From: Nonlabens xiamenensis
GTDB taxonomy: Bacteria; Bacteroidota; Bacteroidia; Flavobacteriales; Flavobacteriaceae
Assembly: GCF_003865345.1 (NCBI RefSeq)
Contig: NZ_RMVE01000005.1
Coordinates: forward strand, 186,001 to 250,000
Reading direction: 5' to 3'
Length of the DNA stretch: 64,000 nucleotides
Positions 44,285 to 53,603 of this stretch are shown here, in pieces (positions within the stretch are counted from its first letter, which is position 1; every line of letters begins with the position of its first letter). The translations under genes were made by a program, and so were the position numbers. Under the pieces are notes generated by a model. The model did not search any database. It had not been told where the DNA came from and saw only the letters and a list, made by a program, of their open reading frames with translations.

Positions 44285-45667
44285 TTACGACACTTCCTTC
44301 ACCTCATCCAGATCGATAATTTGACCTACTTTTCTATGCCTCAACCAACCATCCACGATATGCCGGTGGTCTCGACTGGGTTTCAATCGGGTTATAATTT
44401 TATCAAGCATTTCCAGATCAGTCGTTTGTATGCGCAGCTCTGTAAACCCATATCCTGCAACGATACCATCCTTAATCCAGACTACACTGCGTTCTCCAGT
44501 TTCCCGTCCCTTGTCTATCAATAACTTGTTTTTGCCATTTAAACTATAATCATCGATGAGATTCTGAACTTTTTGATTGTAATGCTGAGCCTCCTCTTTT
44601 TGGAGACACGCACCTTCACAGTTCGCTTTCGCGAAAGCGGAACAACCATCATCTACTTTTTCTAAATTTAGCTTTTGAAGACATAAGGTATATTCCTGTT
44701 GTGCGCGCTCTAAAAATTGATAGCCACTGCGTATGCTGGAAAAAGTAGTCAGGGCTTTGTTGGGGTGCGTAGCTCTTTGAATCTTGAGCATCTGATACCC
44801 ATTCTGATCAGTTTTCATGTACAAGCCCGCTGAGAATCTCGGTTTTCTCGGGTGTTTATTGAACCTGGGTTTATGCTTTTTAATTTCTACCAACTCCTTT
44901 AAAGAGGCAATCAGTTCGCTACCGGTTCGCTCAAACTTAACATCCTGAACAACTTGTTGTAATTCTTTTGATCGCTTGTTATCGTTGGTAAAGAGTTGGA
45001 TCAGTTTTTTTTTGATGTTTTTACCTTTACCAATATAAATGATGCGTTCCTTGGCGTCAAACAAGTAAAAGACGCCAATTGTAGAAGGCGTTAACTCAAC
45101 CAATTCCTTAAGGTTAGGAATCATTTTTACTCGCTCAATGGTTTTCAGGCTTTTTGAGATGATTTCTTTAGCGTGGTCCTTATTCAGGAGCATCTTAAAA
45201 AGTTTTACTGTTGCCTGGGCATCCCCAGTGGCACGATGCCTGCTAGGAATCGGTATTCCCAACGACTTACAGAGTTTACCTAAATTGTAGGTAGTCTCCT
45301 CTGGTAAAAGCTTTTCGGCCAACTCCACTGTACAGAGGCTCTGTTTGGAGAAGTCATAGCCCAAGCGGTCAAACTCAAGTCTTAACATCCTAAAGTCAAA
45401 AGCCGCATTATGGGCTACAAGAATGGCCCCATCCATGATTTCCAAAATGCGTTTGGCTACTTCATAAAACTTTGGGGCTTTGACCAACATTTTATTGCTG
45501 ATACCAGTAAGTTTCACTACAAATGGCTGTATGGGGCGCTCTGGATTAATCAGGCTAGCAAATTGGTCTACTACTTCATGACCATCAAACCTATAGATGG
45601 CAATCTCTGTAATGCCTTCTTCATTATATTTCCCTCCAGTAGATTCTACGTCCAGTATTGCGTACAA
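44285..45667 (-). CDS. DEDDh exonuclease fused to a GIY-YIG nuclease (UvrC/Cho-like)
   Basis: A 460-residue fusion. The N-terminal ~165 residues are a DnaQ-type proofreading exonuclease (MYAILDVESTGG with the DxE pair; AHNAAFDFRML; HRATGDAQAT containing the H-x4-D). Next, from about 195, comes a GIY-YIG domain (GVFYLFDAKERIIYIGKGKNIKKKL) as in UvrC and Cho. The rest contains a cysteine group (CSAFAKANCEGAC and CLQ) and a UvrC-like C-terminal region. The AFAKA segment at 343-348 is encoded by an exact palindrome copy inside the cysteine group. It probably acts in nucleotide excision repair or replication-linked repair. Confidence 0.88.
   Translation of the reverse strand: MYAILDVESTGGKYNEEGITEIAIYRFDGHEVVDQFASLINPERPIQPFVVKLTGISNKMLVKAPKFYEVAKRILEIMDGAILVAHNAAFDFRMLRLEFDRLGYDFSKQSLCTVELAEKLLPEETTYNLGKLCKSLGIPIPSRHRATGDAQATVKLFKMLLNKDHAKEIISKSLKTIERVKMIPNLKELVELTPSTIGVFYLFDAKERIIYIGKGKNIKKKLIQLFTNDNKRSKELQQVVQDVKFERTGSELIASLKELVEIKKHKPRFNKHPRKPRFSAGLYMKTDQNGYQMLKIQRATHPNKALTTFSSIRSGYQFLERAQQEYTLCLQKLNLEKVDDGCSAFAKANCEGACLQKEEAQHYNQKVQNLIDDYSLNGKNKLLIDKGRETGERSVVWIKDGIVAGYGFTELRIQTTDLEMLDKIITRLKPSRDHRHIVDGWLRHRKVGQIIDLDEVKEVS
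44624..44639. repeat. Palindrome copy 8 (exact), within the exonuclease/GIY-YIG gene
   Basis: Exact CGCTTTCGCGAAAGCG, read as Ala-Phe-Ala-Lys-Ala between two cysteines. Confidence 0.95.
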
Positions 45668-45855
45668 TAGTTTAATTTTAAGTCAGAGCGGCTTGTAATT
45701 TCTATCTCAATAAACCTGGCCGCTGCAATTACCAGTCTAAAATAAGGAATGGGATTTGAAAACTGCCGATCGCTTTTATCCTTCAAAAGTCGGCCGATGC
45801 GTCTCACCAATTAATTTAAAGGTGGTGTTCATTCCATTCGCTCGCCTAAACTAAT

Positions 45856-45884
45856 AAAAAAAGCCGTGTTTGATAGACACGGCT
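45856..45884 (-). terminator. Terminator of the acyl-CoA ligase gene
   Basis: On the minus strand stem AGCCGTGT/ACACGGCT with a seven-base loop, followed by seven Ts. Confidence 0.8.
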
Positions 45885-45906
45885 ATTTTATTTTAATCAG
45901 GAGGTA

Positions 45907-47685
45907 TTATAATTTGGTACCGTAAATCTTATCGTATAGATCCTGGTATCTGGATTTAATGTTCCGTCGCTTGAGTTTCATGGTAGGAGTGAGGTGCTCG
46001 TCCTCTATGGTCCATTCTTCTGGGGTCAATTCAAAGGCTTTGACACGCTCCCATTTACCAAATTTCTCGTTGTGCTCATCAATCTCTCGCTGATAACGTT
46101 CAATTACTCGTTCGTTTGCACATAAGTCCTTGTTGTCTGTAAAGGAGATTCCCTTGCGCTTGGCCCAATCATGTAAAAATTCAAAGTTGGGTTGGATTAA
46201 GGCGGCAGGCATTTTTTCTCCTTCACCGATAACCATGATTTGCTCGATAAAACGGCTTTGTTTCATGGTATTCTCAATTACCTGTGGAGCAACATATTTT
46301 CCTCCTGAGGTTTTAAACATTTCCTTTTTACGATCTGTAATTTTTAAGAATCCTTCGCTGTCGATTTCTCCAATATCTCCGGTATGGAAATAACCTTGGG
46401 CGTCAATGGCTTCATCTGTTTTTTCTTGGTCTTTGTAATAACCGATCATGCGCTGCGGCCCGTTGATGATGATTTCACCATCCTCGGCAATTTGCACGTC
46501 AGTTTCTTTCAACATTTTACCTACGGTACCAATTTTAAATCCGCCGTTGCGCATGTCGTTGACTGAAATCACTGGACTGGTTTCTGTCAACCCGTAACCT
46601 TCCATTACTGGAACACCAGCCGCATTAAATACTCGTGCTAACCTTGGTTGTAAAGCCGCGCTTCCACTGGCAATAGCTTTTAAGTTGCCCCCCAGGGCTT
46701 CTTGCCATTTGGAGAAAATAAGTTTTTTGGCCAGTTTAAGTTTCTGCTCATACCACCATCCGTTAGCACCATAAGGTTCCCATTCCAAGCCCAGTTCAAC
46801 TGCCCAGAAGAACAGTTTCTTTTTTACCCCTGTCAGGTCAGTTCCTTTGGCAATAATCTTATCGTAGACTTTTTCGAGCAATCGAGGTACTGCGCTCATC
46901 ACATCAGGCTTGACTTCTTTTAAGTTTTCTGAAATGGTTTCCAGAGATTCTGCAAAGTAGATTCCCGTTCCTGTATAAACGTATAAATACTGCAGCATTC
47001 GCTCGTAAATATGACAAACAGGAAGAAAGCTCAGGGCGGTAGATTCTCCTTTAACTATCGGCAGCCTTTCGTCACAATGCATGGCATTACTAGCAATATT
47101 TTTATGTGAAAGCATGACTCCCTTAGGGCGACCTGTAGTTCCCGAAGTGTAAATCAGTGTGGCTAGATCTTCAATGTCAATGCTTGCTTTGATCTCGTCT
47201 AGCTCGCCTTGATTGCTGGTATCTTCTCCCATTTGCAAAACATCTTTCCAACTCTTGCAACCGGTTATATCGTCAAAGGAGAATACTTCTTTTAAGCTAG
47301 GGACGTCCTTTTTGATGCTCATTACCTTATCGTACACCTCTTTGTCTGAAACAAAAACGTATTTAGACTCACTGTGGTTCATCACATAGGCATAATCTTC
47401 TTCAGAGATTGTAGGGTAGATGGGGACGTCTTGGGCACCCGTCTGCATGATCCCGATGTCCATGATATTCCATTCCGTGCGGTTAACAGTCGAGATAAGG
47501 GCGATCTTGTCATTCTTTTGAACCCCCATTCTCAGTAAACCTCGAGAAATGGCGCTGGCCTGGTCCACAAAGGATTGGGTGGATGTTTTTACCCAGGTGC
47601 CGTTCTTCTTGGTGACTAAGGCATCCTCACGCGGATACGTGTCCAGCTGGTATTGAGGAAAATCAAAAAGTCTTTTGTATTGCAT
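45907..47685 (-). CDS. Long-chain acyl-CoA ligase (AMP-forming)
   Basis: A 592-residue adenylate-forming enzyme activating fatty acids to acyl-CoA. The P-loop IYTSGTTGRPKGVMLSHKN at about 177-195, the EGYGLTETSP motif and the HTGDIGEIDSEGFLKITDRKKE hinge are standard. No signal peptide or clear membrane span; such ligases are membrane-peripheral. No fatty acid genes are next to it. Confidence 0.93.
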   Translation of the reverse strand: MQYKRLFDFPQYQLDTYPREDALVTKKNGTWVKTSTQSFVDQASAISRGLLRMGVQKNDKIALISTVNRTEWNIMDIGIMQTGAQDVPIYPTISEEDYAYVMNHSESKYVFVSDKEVYDKVMSIKKDVPSLKEVFSFDDITGCKSWKDVLQMGEDTSNQGELDEIKASIDIEDLATLIYTSGTTGRPKGVMLSHKNIASNAMHCDERLPIVKGESTALSFLPVCHIYERMLQYLYVYTGTGIYFAESLETISENLKEVKPDVMSAVPRLLEKVYDKIIAKGTDLTGVKKKLFFWAVELGLEWEPYGANGWWYEQKLKLAKKLIFSKWQEALGGNLKAIASGSAALQPRLARVFNAAGVPVMEGYGLTETSPVISVNDMRNGGFKIGTVGKMLKETDVQIAEDGEIIINGPQRMIGYYKDQEKTDEAIDAQGYFHTGDIGEIDSEGFLKITDRKKEMFKTSGGKYVAPQVIENTMKQSRFIEQIMVIGEGEKMPAALIQPNFEFLHDWAKRKGISFTDNKDLCANERVIERYQREIDEHNEKFGKWERVKAFELTPEEWTIEDEHLTPTMKLKRRNIKSRYQDLYDKIYGTKL

Positions 47686-47925
47686 GGTCTATTTTTTCAG
47701 TATGGCAAATTAATGATATATCATCAGTTTTCAAACGTTATAGTATGGTCAAATCAGAAAATATGTATAATTAATAAGAATAATACATCGATCAAGCCTT
47801 ATATCTTATTGACCTATTGCGTATTTCATATAATTCCCAATCACTACTCAGCGCGGGTACATATATTGTTCTATAAAAATAGCTATAAATCTCCGTTTGT
47901 GTAAATATGGGGTAAAATAGAGGTC

Positions 47926-47958
47926 AAAAAAAACTGCTTCTTGAATGAAGCAGTTTTT
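47926..47958 (-). terminator. Terminator of the 529-aa secreted protein gene
   Basis: Eleven-bp stem AAAACTGCTTC/GAAGCAGTTTT with a six-base loop; T runs on both strands, so it may act in both directions. Confidence 0.85.
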
Positions 47959-47971
47959 ATGAGTTAAGTTT

Positions 47972-49561
47972 TTATAACTTAATCTTTACAAATCTTTTAG
48001 TGCGACCATCATTACCATCTACGATAAATGACCTAAGGTCAAGTTTACAGGCATTGCGAATAGACATCGCATAAGAACCAGTTTTCTTCGCCGAAATAAC
48101 TTCTTTATGGTGCAATGTACCCGAGGTATCCATTTGAATATGAAAAAGTGATAATCTCTTTTCATGCCCTCCTTTAAATGCCAATGAGAGGTCTGTTTCA
48201 TCTTCTTGTTCTTTGGCGTTTAAAAAAATATTCAGGTTGTTTTCAGAAACAAAGGCATAATAGCTGTGAAAATCAGCAGGGGCTGAACTCTGTGCTTGTT
48301 CCTTTAGAATCAACTTTGTGGTCATATATTTTCCTTCTGGAGAAAATTGACTAAGGGCTATATCATTAAAATGATGAGTATAATGCTTTCTCATCATACC
48401 GTTTTGAAAAGATTGCCGCTCCACAACTCTGACATAGTCTTCCTCTCCTATAAGATATATGTATCCATCTTGTGAAATAAAGATATCCTTAGCCTTCAAC
48501 TCCGAACTCTCACTTCGCTTGAGTCTTTTTGTTCTACGTTCGTTGGCATCGTGAATTTCACTAACTATACCATCGGTAAAAGGAGTGAGATTTGAGTTTC
48601 TTTTCTCTAATGTTTGTCCATCAAATAATCCCATGTAGACACCTTTGATACCGTCTGTTTTTTTCTCTCCATAATAGCCGCCAACCACTAATTTTCCATC
48701 TAGGACATCTGAGGCGATTTCTTGGATAAAAAATTTCTCATTTCCAAAGCTATAGGCAAAATCCCCTTGAGCATTTACTAAGCTTATTTCCAAGTGAAAG
48801 TTGGCCTCCTTATCCTTAGCTTTATTTCTTTTGGATTCTTTTCTTTTATTTCCTTCATAAACCTTAGAGGTTAAAAAAACACTTCCATTGGAGTCATTTA
48901 TATCTATGGATTTGACCACGTATAAATAATCTTTCAACTCCTTTTTAAGCGTATGGGTATACAGAATATTAAAATCTGAATCTAATACGACCATTTGATG
49001 CTCTTCACCTTCATGGTCACCCACTTTGATGGCTGTAGAGTAGAGGTAGTAATTATTTGAGGTGGATGCTTTAAAATATCCTCCCGTATCAAGATCTTTC
49101 TTTTCCACTCCATAATTAAAGATTATTGGTCCCCAGGCTGGTTTTTGAATATTTTGGTCTGAGTAATCAAAGATGATACGATCTTTAACAAATGCTTCAT
49201 TTTTAAAATCGACTTTGTACAAGGTTCCGATGCCTTGGTCTGAGTCGATGGCAACAAACTTTAATTGCCCATCGATAAATTTGCCAGCTACATACTCCTC
49301 ATCTTTTTCGCCCTTGATATAGTATTGGGATTGATGATTCATATTGCTGTCAAATACATCGATCACCATCTTGTTACCTCGACCAGACCTTTTAGAAACA
49401 GAATAAATCTTTCCATCTTTACTTGGTATGTTAAAGACGATATCATTCCATTTTCCTTTGCCCTTAAATTCGGCACCCAGCTGAATATTCTCAACAGGAT
49501 CGTACTGGCCTTGTACGCTGAGGCTAAATAGCCCGATAATAATTAGAATTAAATTTCTCAT
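47972..49561 (-). CDS. Secreted protein of unknown function (529 aa)
   Basis: An exported protein with signal peptide MRNLILIIIGLFSLSVQGQ. The mature sequence is a chain of short beta strands with recurrent D/G turn patterns (KIYSVSKRSGRGNKMVIDVFD, GKLVVGGYYGEKKTDG, DIFISQDGYIYLIGEED), most like a beta-propeller. No CTD of the type IX system is seen. I do not recognise a specific family. It lies 23 bases downstream of another orphan secreted-protein gene, so both may form one transcript. Confidence 0.7.
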   Translation of the reverse strand: MRNLILIIIGLFSLSVQGQYDPVENIQLGAEFKGKGKWNDIVFNIPSKDGKIYSVSKRSGRGNKMVIDVFDSNMNHQSQYYIKGEKDEEYVAGKFIDGQLKFVAIDSDQGIGTLYKVDFKNEAFVKDRIIFDYSDQNIQKPAWGPIIFNYGVEKKDLDTGGYFKASTSNNYYLYSTAIKVGDHEGEEHQMVVLDSDFNILYTHTLKKELKDYLYVVKSIDINDSNGSVFLTSKVYEGNKRKESKRNKAKDKEANFHLEISLVNAQGDFAYSFGNEKFFIQEIASDVLDGKLVVGGYYGEKKTDGIKGVYMGLFDGQTLEKRNSNLTPFTDGIVSEIHDANERRTKRLKRSESSELKAKDIFISQDGYIYLIGEEDYVRVVERQSFQNGMMRKHYTHHFNDIALSQFSPEGKYMTTKLILKEQAQSSAPADFHSYYAFVSENNLNIFLNAKEQEDETDLSLAFKGGHEKRLSLFHIQMDTSGTLHHKEVISAKKTGSYAMSIRNACKLDLRSFIVDGNDGRTKRFVKIKL

Positions 49562-49584
49562 GAGTAATAATTAAAATATAGTTC

Positions 49585-50115
49585 TTATGTAAATTCCGTT
49601 GCATTCAAAATATTTGTAGTCGAACACTGACAATTCACTTTTAAATTAATTTTTTCAAATGAATCTCCAATGCATGGAATAATTCTTACAACTTCACCTT
49701 CATCTGCACTATTGTTGAAGGTGTTTGCTGCGTTTGCTCTTATATGGGAATAATAAAATAGATGACTATGTGGCGTAGCAGGTTCATGTCCTAAAAGAAT
49801 GAAGTTCTTGTCTAATTCAAAATCTTCAGGGGATTCTTCATGATGATAAAAGTCAGACCCTAAATGGCCACATACATTTGATTGGTTGTTTATTTCCGAA
49901 GAGGCCCGAAAAGTAATTCCCAATCCAAGAGAAATCGTTGTCTGCGGACTTAACACCAAATACAATCCTGAGGTACTTTCCTCACCATCCTGGGTATAAA
50001 CAGTGATGCTCATGATGCAAACGGTAAATAATAAAAGTTTTTCACAAGGGTTGGTGGTAGCACTTGGGTTGGTTCTGTTCAAAGGTCGGCGTGAAACTAT
50101 AAAAATTTCGTTCAA
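49585..50115 (-). CDS. Orphan small secreted protein, probably misframed at the 5' end
   Basis: The 176-residue frame has no normal start: MNEIFIVSRRPLNRT... is hydrophilic, with a signal-like core only at LLLFTVCIMSITVYTQD (about residues 28-44). A GTG at 50045 in the +1 frame encodes MKN and then stops soon; one additional A in the A run (50038-50042 as Ts on the plus strand) would give MKKLLLFTVCIMSITVYTQ, a proper signal peptide. The mature part is Cys- and His-containing with no recognised domain. It may be cotranscribed with the following 529-aa gene. Confidence 0.5.
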   Translation of the reverse strand: MNEIFIVSRRPLNRTNPSATTNPCEKLLLFTVCIMSITVYTQDGEESTSGLYLVLSPQTTISLGLGITFRASSEINNQSNVCGHLGSDFYHHEESPEDFELDKNFILLGHEPATPHSHLFYYSHIRANAANTFNNSADEGEVVRIIPCIGDSFEKINLKVNCQCSTTNILNATEFT

Positions 50116-50651
50116 AGTGAAAAATAGAAGTTAACCTCCAAATGGTCTTTATTCATCGATGTTTTAACCATTCTTAAACAAAATATTACCTGTATAAGTG
50201 TTTATAAACAAGACATATACAGACCACGTTTATCATCCTGAAACCAACATTTGCAGAAATATTTGAAGATATAAGGTTGATGGTTAACGGGCCGCACAGG
50301 TATTACACATTTTCTATTATCTACTGGTCAAAACTCTGAAAAACAGCTATCTATACGTTTGAGTGCTTTGATCTTTGTAAACTTCTATATCCAGGAAACC
50401 ATTGTTGATAAATTTTCCTTTACTTCCCAGAGTTATTGGCTTTCATCGATGAATAGACTATGAGCATGATCGGAGTGCAGCCTTTCCAGTCTTTTATTCT
50501 CCAATATTTAGATGATTTTTTCATTGTAGATACCACAACTTCAACTTGTTCACATCAGATTTTTTCATCTATTAACTCAGCTAGTGTTTTGGTCATTTTC
50601 ATCTCATCACTACAAGGTCCAGGACATTATTCAATACAAACTAGTATAAAA

Positions 50652-50688
50652 AAGAAAGCTGTCTCCGTAATAAGAAACAGCTTTTTTA
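50652..50688 (-). terminator. Terminator of clpB
   Basis: On the minus strand AAAGCTGT/ACAGCTTT with a 14-base loop, followed by CTTTTTT; it lies about 80 bases after the clpB stop, beyond the palindrome. Confidence 0.7.
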
Positions 50689-50724
50689 TTACCCTTTTTA
50701 AAATTTGGGGTTTTAATCAGGATT

Positions 50725-50740
50725 CGCTTTCGCGAAAGCG
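50725..50740. repeat. Palindrome copy 9 (exact), 3' of clpB
   Basis: Exact CGCTTTCGCGAAAGCG, extended by one more pair to 18 bp (TCGC...GCGA). Lies between the clpB stop codon and its terminator, so within the clpB mRNA 3' end. Confidence 0.95.
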
Positions 50741-50767
50741 ATAACATTCAAGGTCTTTCATCTTTTT

Positions 50768-53374
50768 TTACACTTCAACTTCTTCATTCTGATTTCTAAA
50801 GACCAGTTCATCTTCAAAGGCATCGACTAACACAATACTGTCTGTAGTAATGGATCCCGCCAAGATTTCCTTGGATAATCTATTCAGGATTTCCTTCTGG
50901 ATGACACGTTTCACTGGACGAGCTCCATATTGAGGATCAAAACCTTTTTGTGCCAACAAAGCGATCGCCTCATCGGTAGCATCGATGGTGATTCCTTGCT
51001 GAGCTAGCATCTTTGAAATTCCACGTAATTGTAAGCTAACAATCTCTTTGATTTCATCCTTATTCAAAGGAGTGAACATCACAATGTCGTCAATTCTATT
51101 GATGAATTCTGGGCGAACTCGCTGTTTTAAAGCGGTAAGAACTTCTTGTTTGGTCGAATCAATCAGACCATCAAGCTGTCCGTTAAAGTTCTCGAATCTT
51201 TCTTGTATCACATCGGCTCCCATATTGGAAGTCATGATTATAATGGTGTTTTTAAAATCCGCAACACGCCCTTTATTATCAGTCAACCTACCTTCATCCA
51301 GTACCTGTAAGAGTATGTTGAAAGTGTCGGGATGGGCCTTTTCAATCTCATCCAGTAGGACTACGCTATAAGGCTTTCTGCGCACCGCTTCGGTGAGTTG
51401 GCCTCCTTCATCATAACCTACATATCCTGGGGGAGCACCTACTAGTCTGCTCACACTGTGCCTTTCCTGATATTCACTCATATCGATGCGCGTCATCGAA
51501 TTCTCATCATTGAATAGGAACTCGGCCAAGGCTTTGGCCAGCTCTGTTTTACCTACACCAGTTGTACCCAGAAAAAGGAATGAGCCCACTGGTTTTTTCT
51601 GATCCTGTAGTCCGGCCCTGCTTCTGCGCACGGCATCGCTTACCGCTTGAATAGCCTCTTTTTGTCCGACGACCCTGTGGTGAAGTTCATCTTCCAATCG
51701 CAGCAATTTCTCGCGCTCACTCTGTAGCATTTTGGTAACAGGAATTCCAGTCCATTTGGCGACCACTTCAGCGATATCGTCATAAGTAACCTCTTCTTGA
51801 ATCAGGGACTGACTGCTATCAGTGGCTTCCATTTCTGCTTGTAGCTGCTCAAGCTTTTCTTGAGCTTCTTTGATTTTACCATATCTCAATTCAGCCACTT
51901 TTCCATAATCCCCTTCACGTTCTGCACGTTCGGCTTCCAGTTTGTAGTTTTCTATATCTGTTTTGGCATTTTGGATATTATCCACCACGCTTTTTTCATT
52001 CTCCCACTGCGCGTTTAATTCGTTTCTAGACTCCTTAAGGTTAGCCAATTCAGATCTAAGTGTCTTTAGTTTAGCTTCATCCTGTTCTCTTTTGATGGCC
52101 TCAATCTCAATCTCCAATTGCATGATCTTGCGATCCAGAACGTCCAGTTCTTCGGGCTTTGAATTGATTTCCATGCGCAGTTTGGAAGCGGCTTCGTCCA
52201 TAAGATCTATGGCCTTGTCTGGAAGGAAGCGATTGGTGATATAACGCTGGGAGAGCTCTACTGCACCAATGATCGCATCGTCCTTGATTTGCACCTTGTG
52301 GTGGGTCTCGTATTTATCTTTGATACCCCTGAGTATAGAAATGGCACTTTCAGTATCAGGTTCATCCACTGTGACTTTTTGGAAACGACGCTCCAGAGCC
52401 TTGTCCTTTTCAAAATACTTCTGGTATTCGTCCAGTGTGGTAGCACCGATGGCGCGTAACTCTCCTCTGGCCAGTGCTGGTTTTAATATGTTGGCTGCAT
52501 CCATGGCACCCTCGCCACCGCCAGCACCTACCAAGGTGTGTATCTCATCAATAAATAAGACAATATCTCCGGCGCTGGTCGTCACTTCCTTGACCACTGC
52601 CTTGAGTCGCTCTTCAAACTCTCCTTTGTATTTGGCTCCGGCGATCAGCGCTCCCATGTCCAAAGAGAAAATTTGCTTGTTTTTGAGATTCTCAGGTACA
52701 TCACCACCTACGATTCTATGCGCCAATCCTTCTGCGATTGCAGTTTTACCAACTCCGGGTTCGCCTACCAGCATGGGGTTATTTTTGGTCCTCCTGGATA
52801 ATATCTGGAGAATTCTTCTGATTTCCTCATCTCTACCTATAACGGGATCCAATTTACCCTGGTCAGCCAATTGATTGAGATTTTTGGCATATTTATTCAA
52901 GCTATTGTAGGTTTCTTCAGCACTTTGTGAAGTCACCCGTTCTCCCTGACGCAGTTCTTCTACCGCTTTTTCCAATGATTTTCTCGAAATACCTTGGTCC
53001 TTTAAAATTTGTGCAGTTTTTGAATTACCGTCAAAAATTGAAAGAAGCAAGTGTTCGATACTTACATATTCGTCCTTCATCTTAGTGGCCAGACTCATTG
53101 CATTATTCAGGACCCTGTTGGTTTCCCTGGATAATTGTAACTCGCCGCCCTCCACTTTGGGTAAGGATTGAAGCTGACTATCAATCAATTGATCAATCAA
53201 GTTTAAGTTTACATTCAGTTTTTTGAAAATAAAGGGGACGACGTTCTGATCAACCAAAGTGATGGCTTTGAACAAATGGGCATTTTCTATTTGTTGTTGT
53301 CCTAGTTCCTGCGTAAGCTGTTGGGCCTGCTGCAGAACCTCTTGTGATTTTATAGTTAATTTATTGGGATTCAT
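50768..53374 (-). CDS. clpB: ATP-dependent protein disaggregase ClpB
   Basis: An 868-residue Hsp100 chaperone rescuing aggregated proteins with DnaK. It has the N-terminal Clp repeat domain, AAA-1 with Walker A GEPGVGKTAIA (about 203-213), the middle coiled coil (about 410-525; heptads in EIEAIKREQDEAKLKTLRSEL), AAA-2 with GTTGVGKTELAKALAE (about 601-616) and a small C-terminal domain. Length is typical. It is monocistronic. Confidence 0.97.
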   Translation of the reverse strand: MNPNKLTIKSQEVLQQAQQLTQELGQQQIENAHLFKAITLVDQNVVPFIFKKLNVNLNLIDQLIDSQLQSLPKVEGGELQLSRETNRVLNNAMSLATKMKDEYVSIEHLLLSIFDGNSKTAQILKDQGISRKSLEKAVEELRQGERVTSQSAEETYNSLNKYAKNLNQLADQGKLDPVIGRDEEIRRILQILSRRTKNNPMLVGEPGVGKTAIAEGLAHRIVGGDVPENLKNKQIFSLDMGALIAGAKYKGEFEERLKAVVKEVTTSAGDIVLFIDEIHTLVGAGGGEGAMDAANILKPALARGELRAIGATTLDEYQKYFEKDKALERRFQKVTVDEPDTESAISILRGIKDKYETHHKVQIKDDAIIGAVELSQRYITNRFLPDKAIDLMDEAASKLRMEINSKPEELDVLDRKIMQLEIEIEAIKREQDEAKLKTLRSELANLKESRNELNAQWENEKSVVDNIQNAKTDIENYKLEAERAEREGDYGKVAELRYGKIKEAQEKLEQLQAEMEATDSSQSLIQEEVTYDDIAEVVAKWTGIPVTKMLQSEREKLLRLEDELHHRVVGQKEAIQAVSDAVRRSRAGLQDQKKPVGSFLFLGTTGVGKTELAKALAEFLFNDENSMTRIDMSEYQERHSVSRLVGAPPGYVGYDEGGQLTEAVRRKPYSVVLLDEIEKAHPDTFNILLQVLDEGRLTDNKGRVADFKNTIIIMTSNMGADVIQERFENFNGQLDGLIDSTKQEVLTALKQRVRPEFINRIDDIVMFTPLNKDEIKEIVSLQLRGISKMLAQQGITIDATDEAIALLAQKGFDPQYGARPVKRVIQKEILNRLSKEILAGSITTDSIVLVDAFEDELVFRNQNEEVEV

Positions 53375-53510
53375 ATCTATTTCTTTTTCCGATCTCAGGT
53401 CAATTCTTATACCATAACAAAATTTGTCATTTAGTCAGATATTTTCTGAGATTTAACAGACATTATGACGTGTTTATAAATGCTTTGGGAATATTGGCAG
53501 CCATCACGTC

Positions 53511-53518
53511 TATCTTTG
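53511..53518 (+). promoter_or_regulatory. Candidate -7 box TATCTTTG for the ytxJ-like gene
   Basis: Exact fit to TAnnTTTG; the -33 TTG is at a non-standard spacing. It implies an untranslated leader of about 80 bases to the ATG at 53604. Confidence 0.4.
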
Positions 53519-53603
53519 TAACTTAGTAGTAAGGCGGTAGAATTACTTGATTGGTATAAGACAACAGGCGATTCTATCACATAAGGCTACTAATTTTACT
53601 ATT

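Larger units (their letters stand above)
50116..50767. other. 652-bp gene-free interval between clpB and the orphan secreted pair
   Basis: I see no convincing gene. A 94-codon plus-strand frame (50460-50744) runs through a terminator and the palindrome and is probably spurious. The interval holds the clpB terminator (50652-50688), an exact palindrome copy (50725-50740), and otherwise AT-rich sequence that must contain the promoter of the secreted-protein genes. Confidence 0.5.

Noticed and set aside
50460-50744. 94-codon plus-strand reading frame
   Set aside because: It runs through the clpB terminator stem and the palindrome, has no domain or signal and reads against the local gene direction.
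52269-52874. 201-codon frame opposite clpB
   Set aside because: Antisense shadow with Ser-rich low-information sequence, caused by codon bias of clpB.
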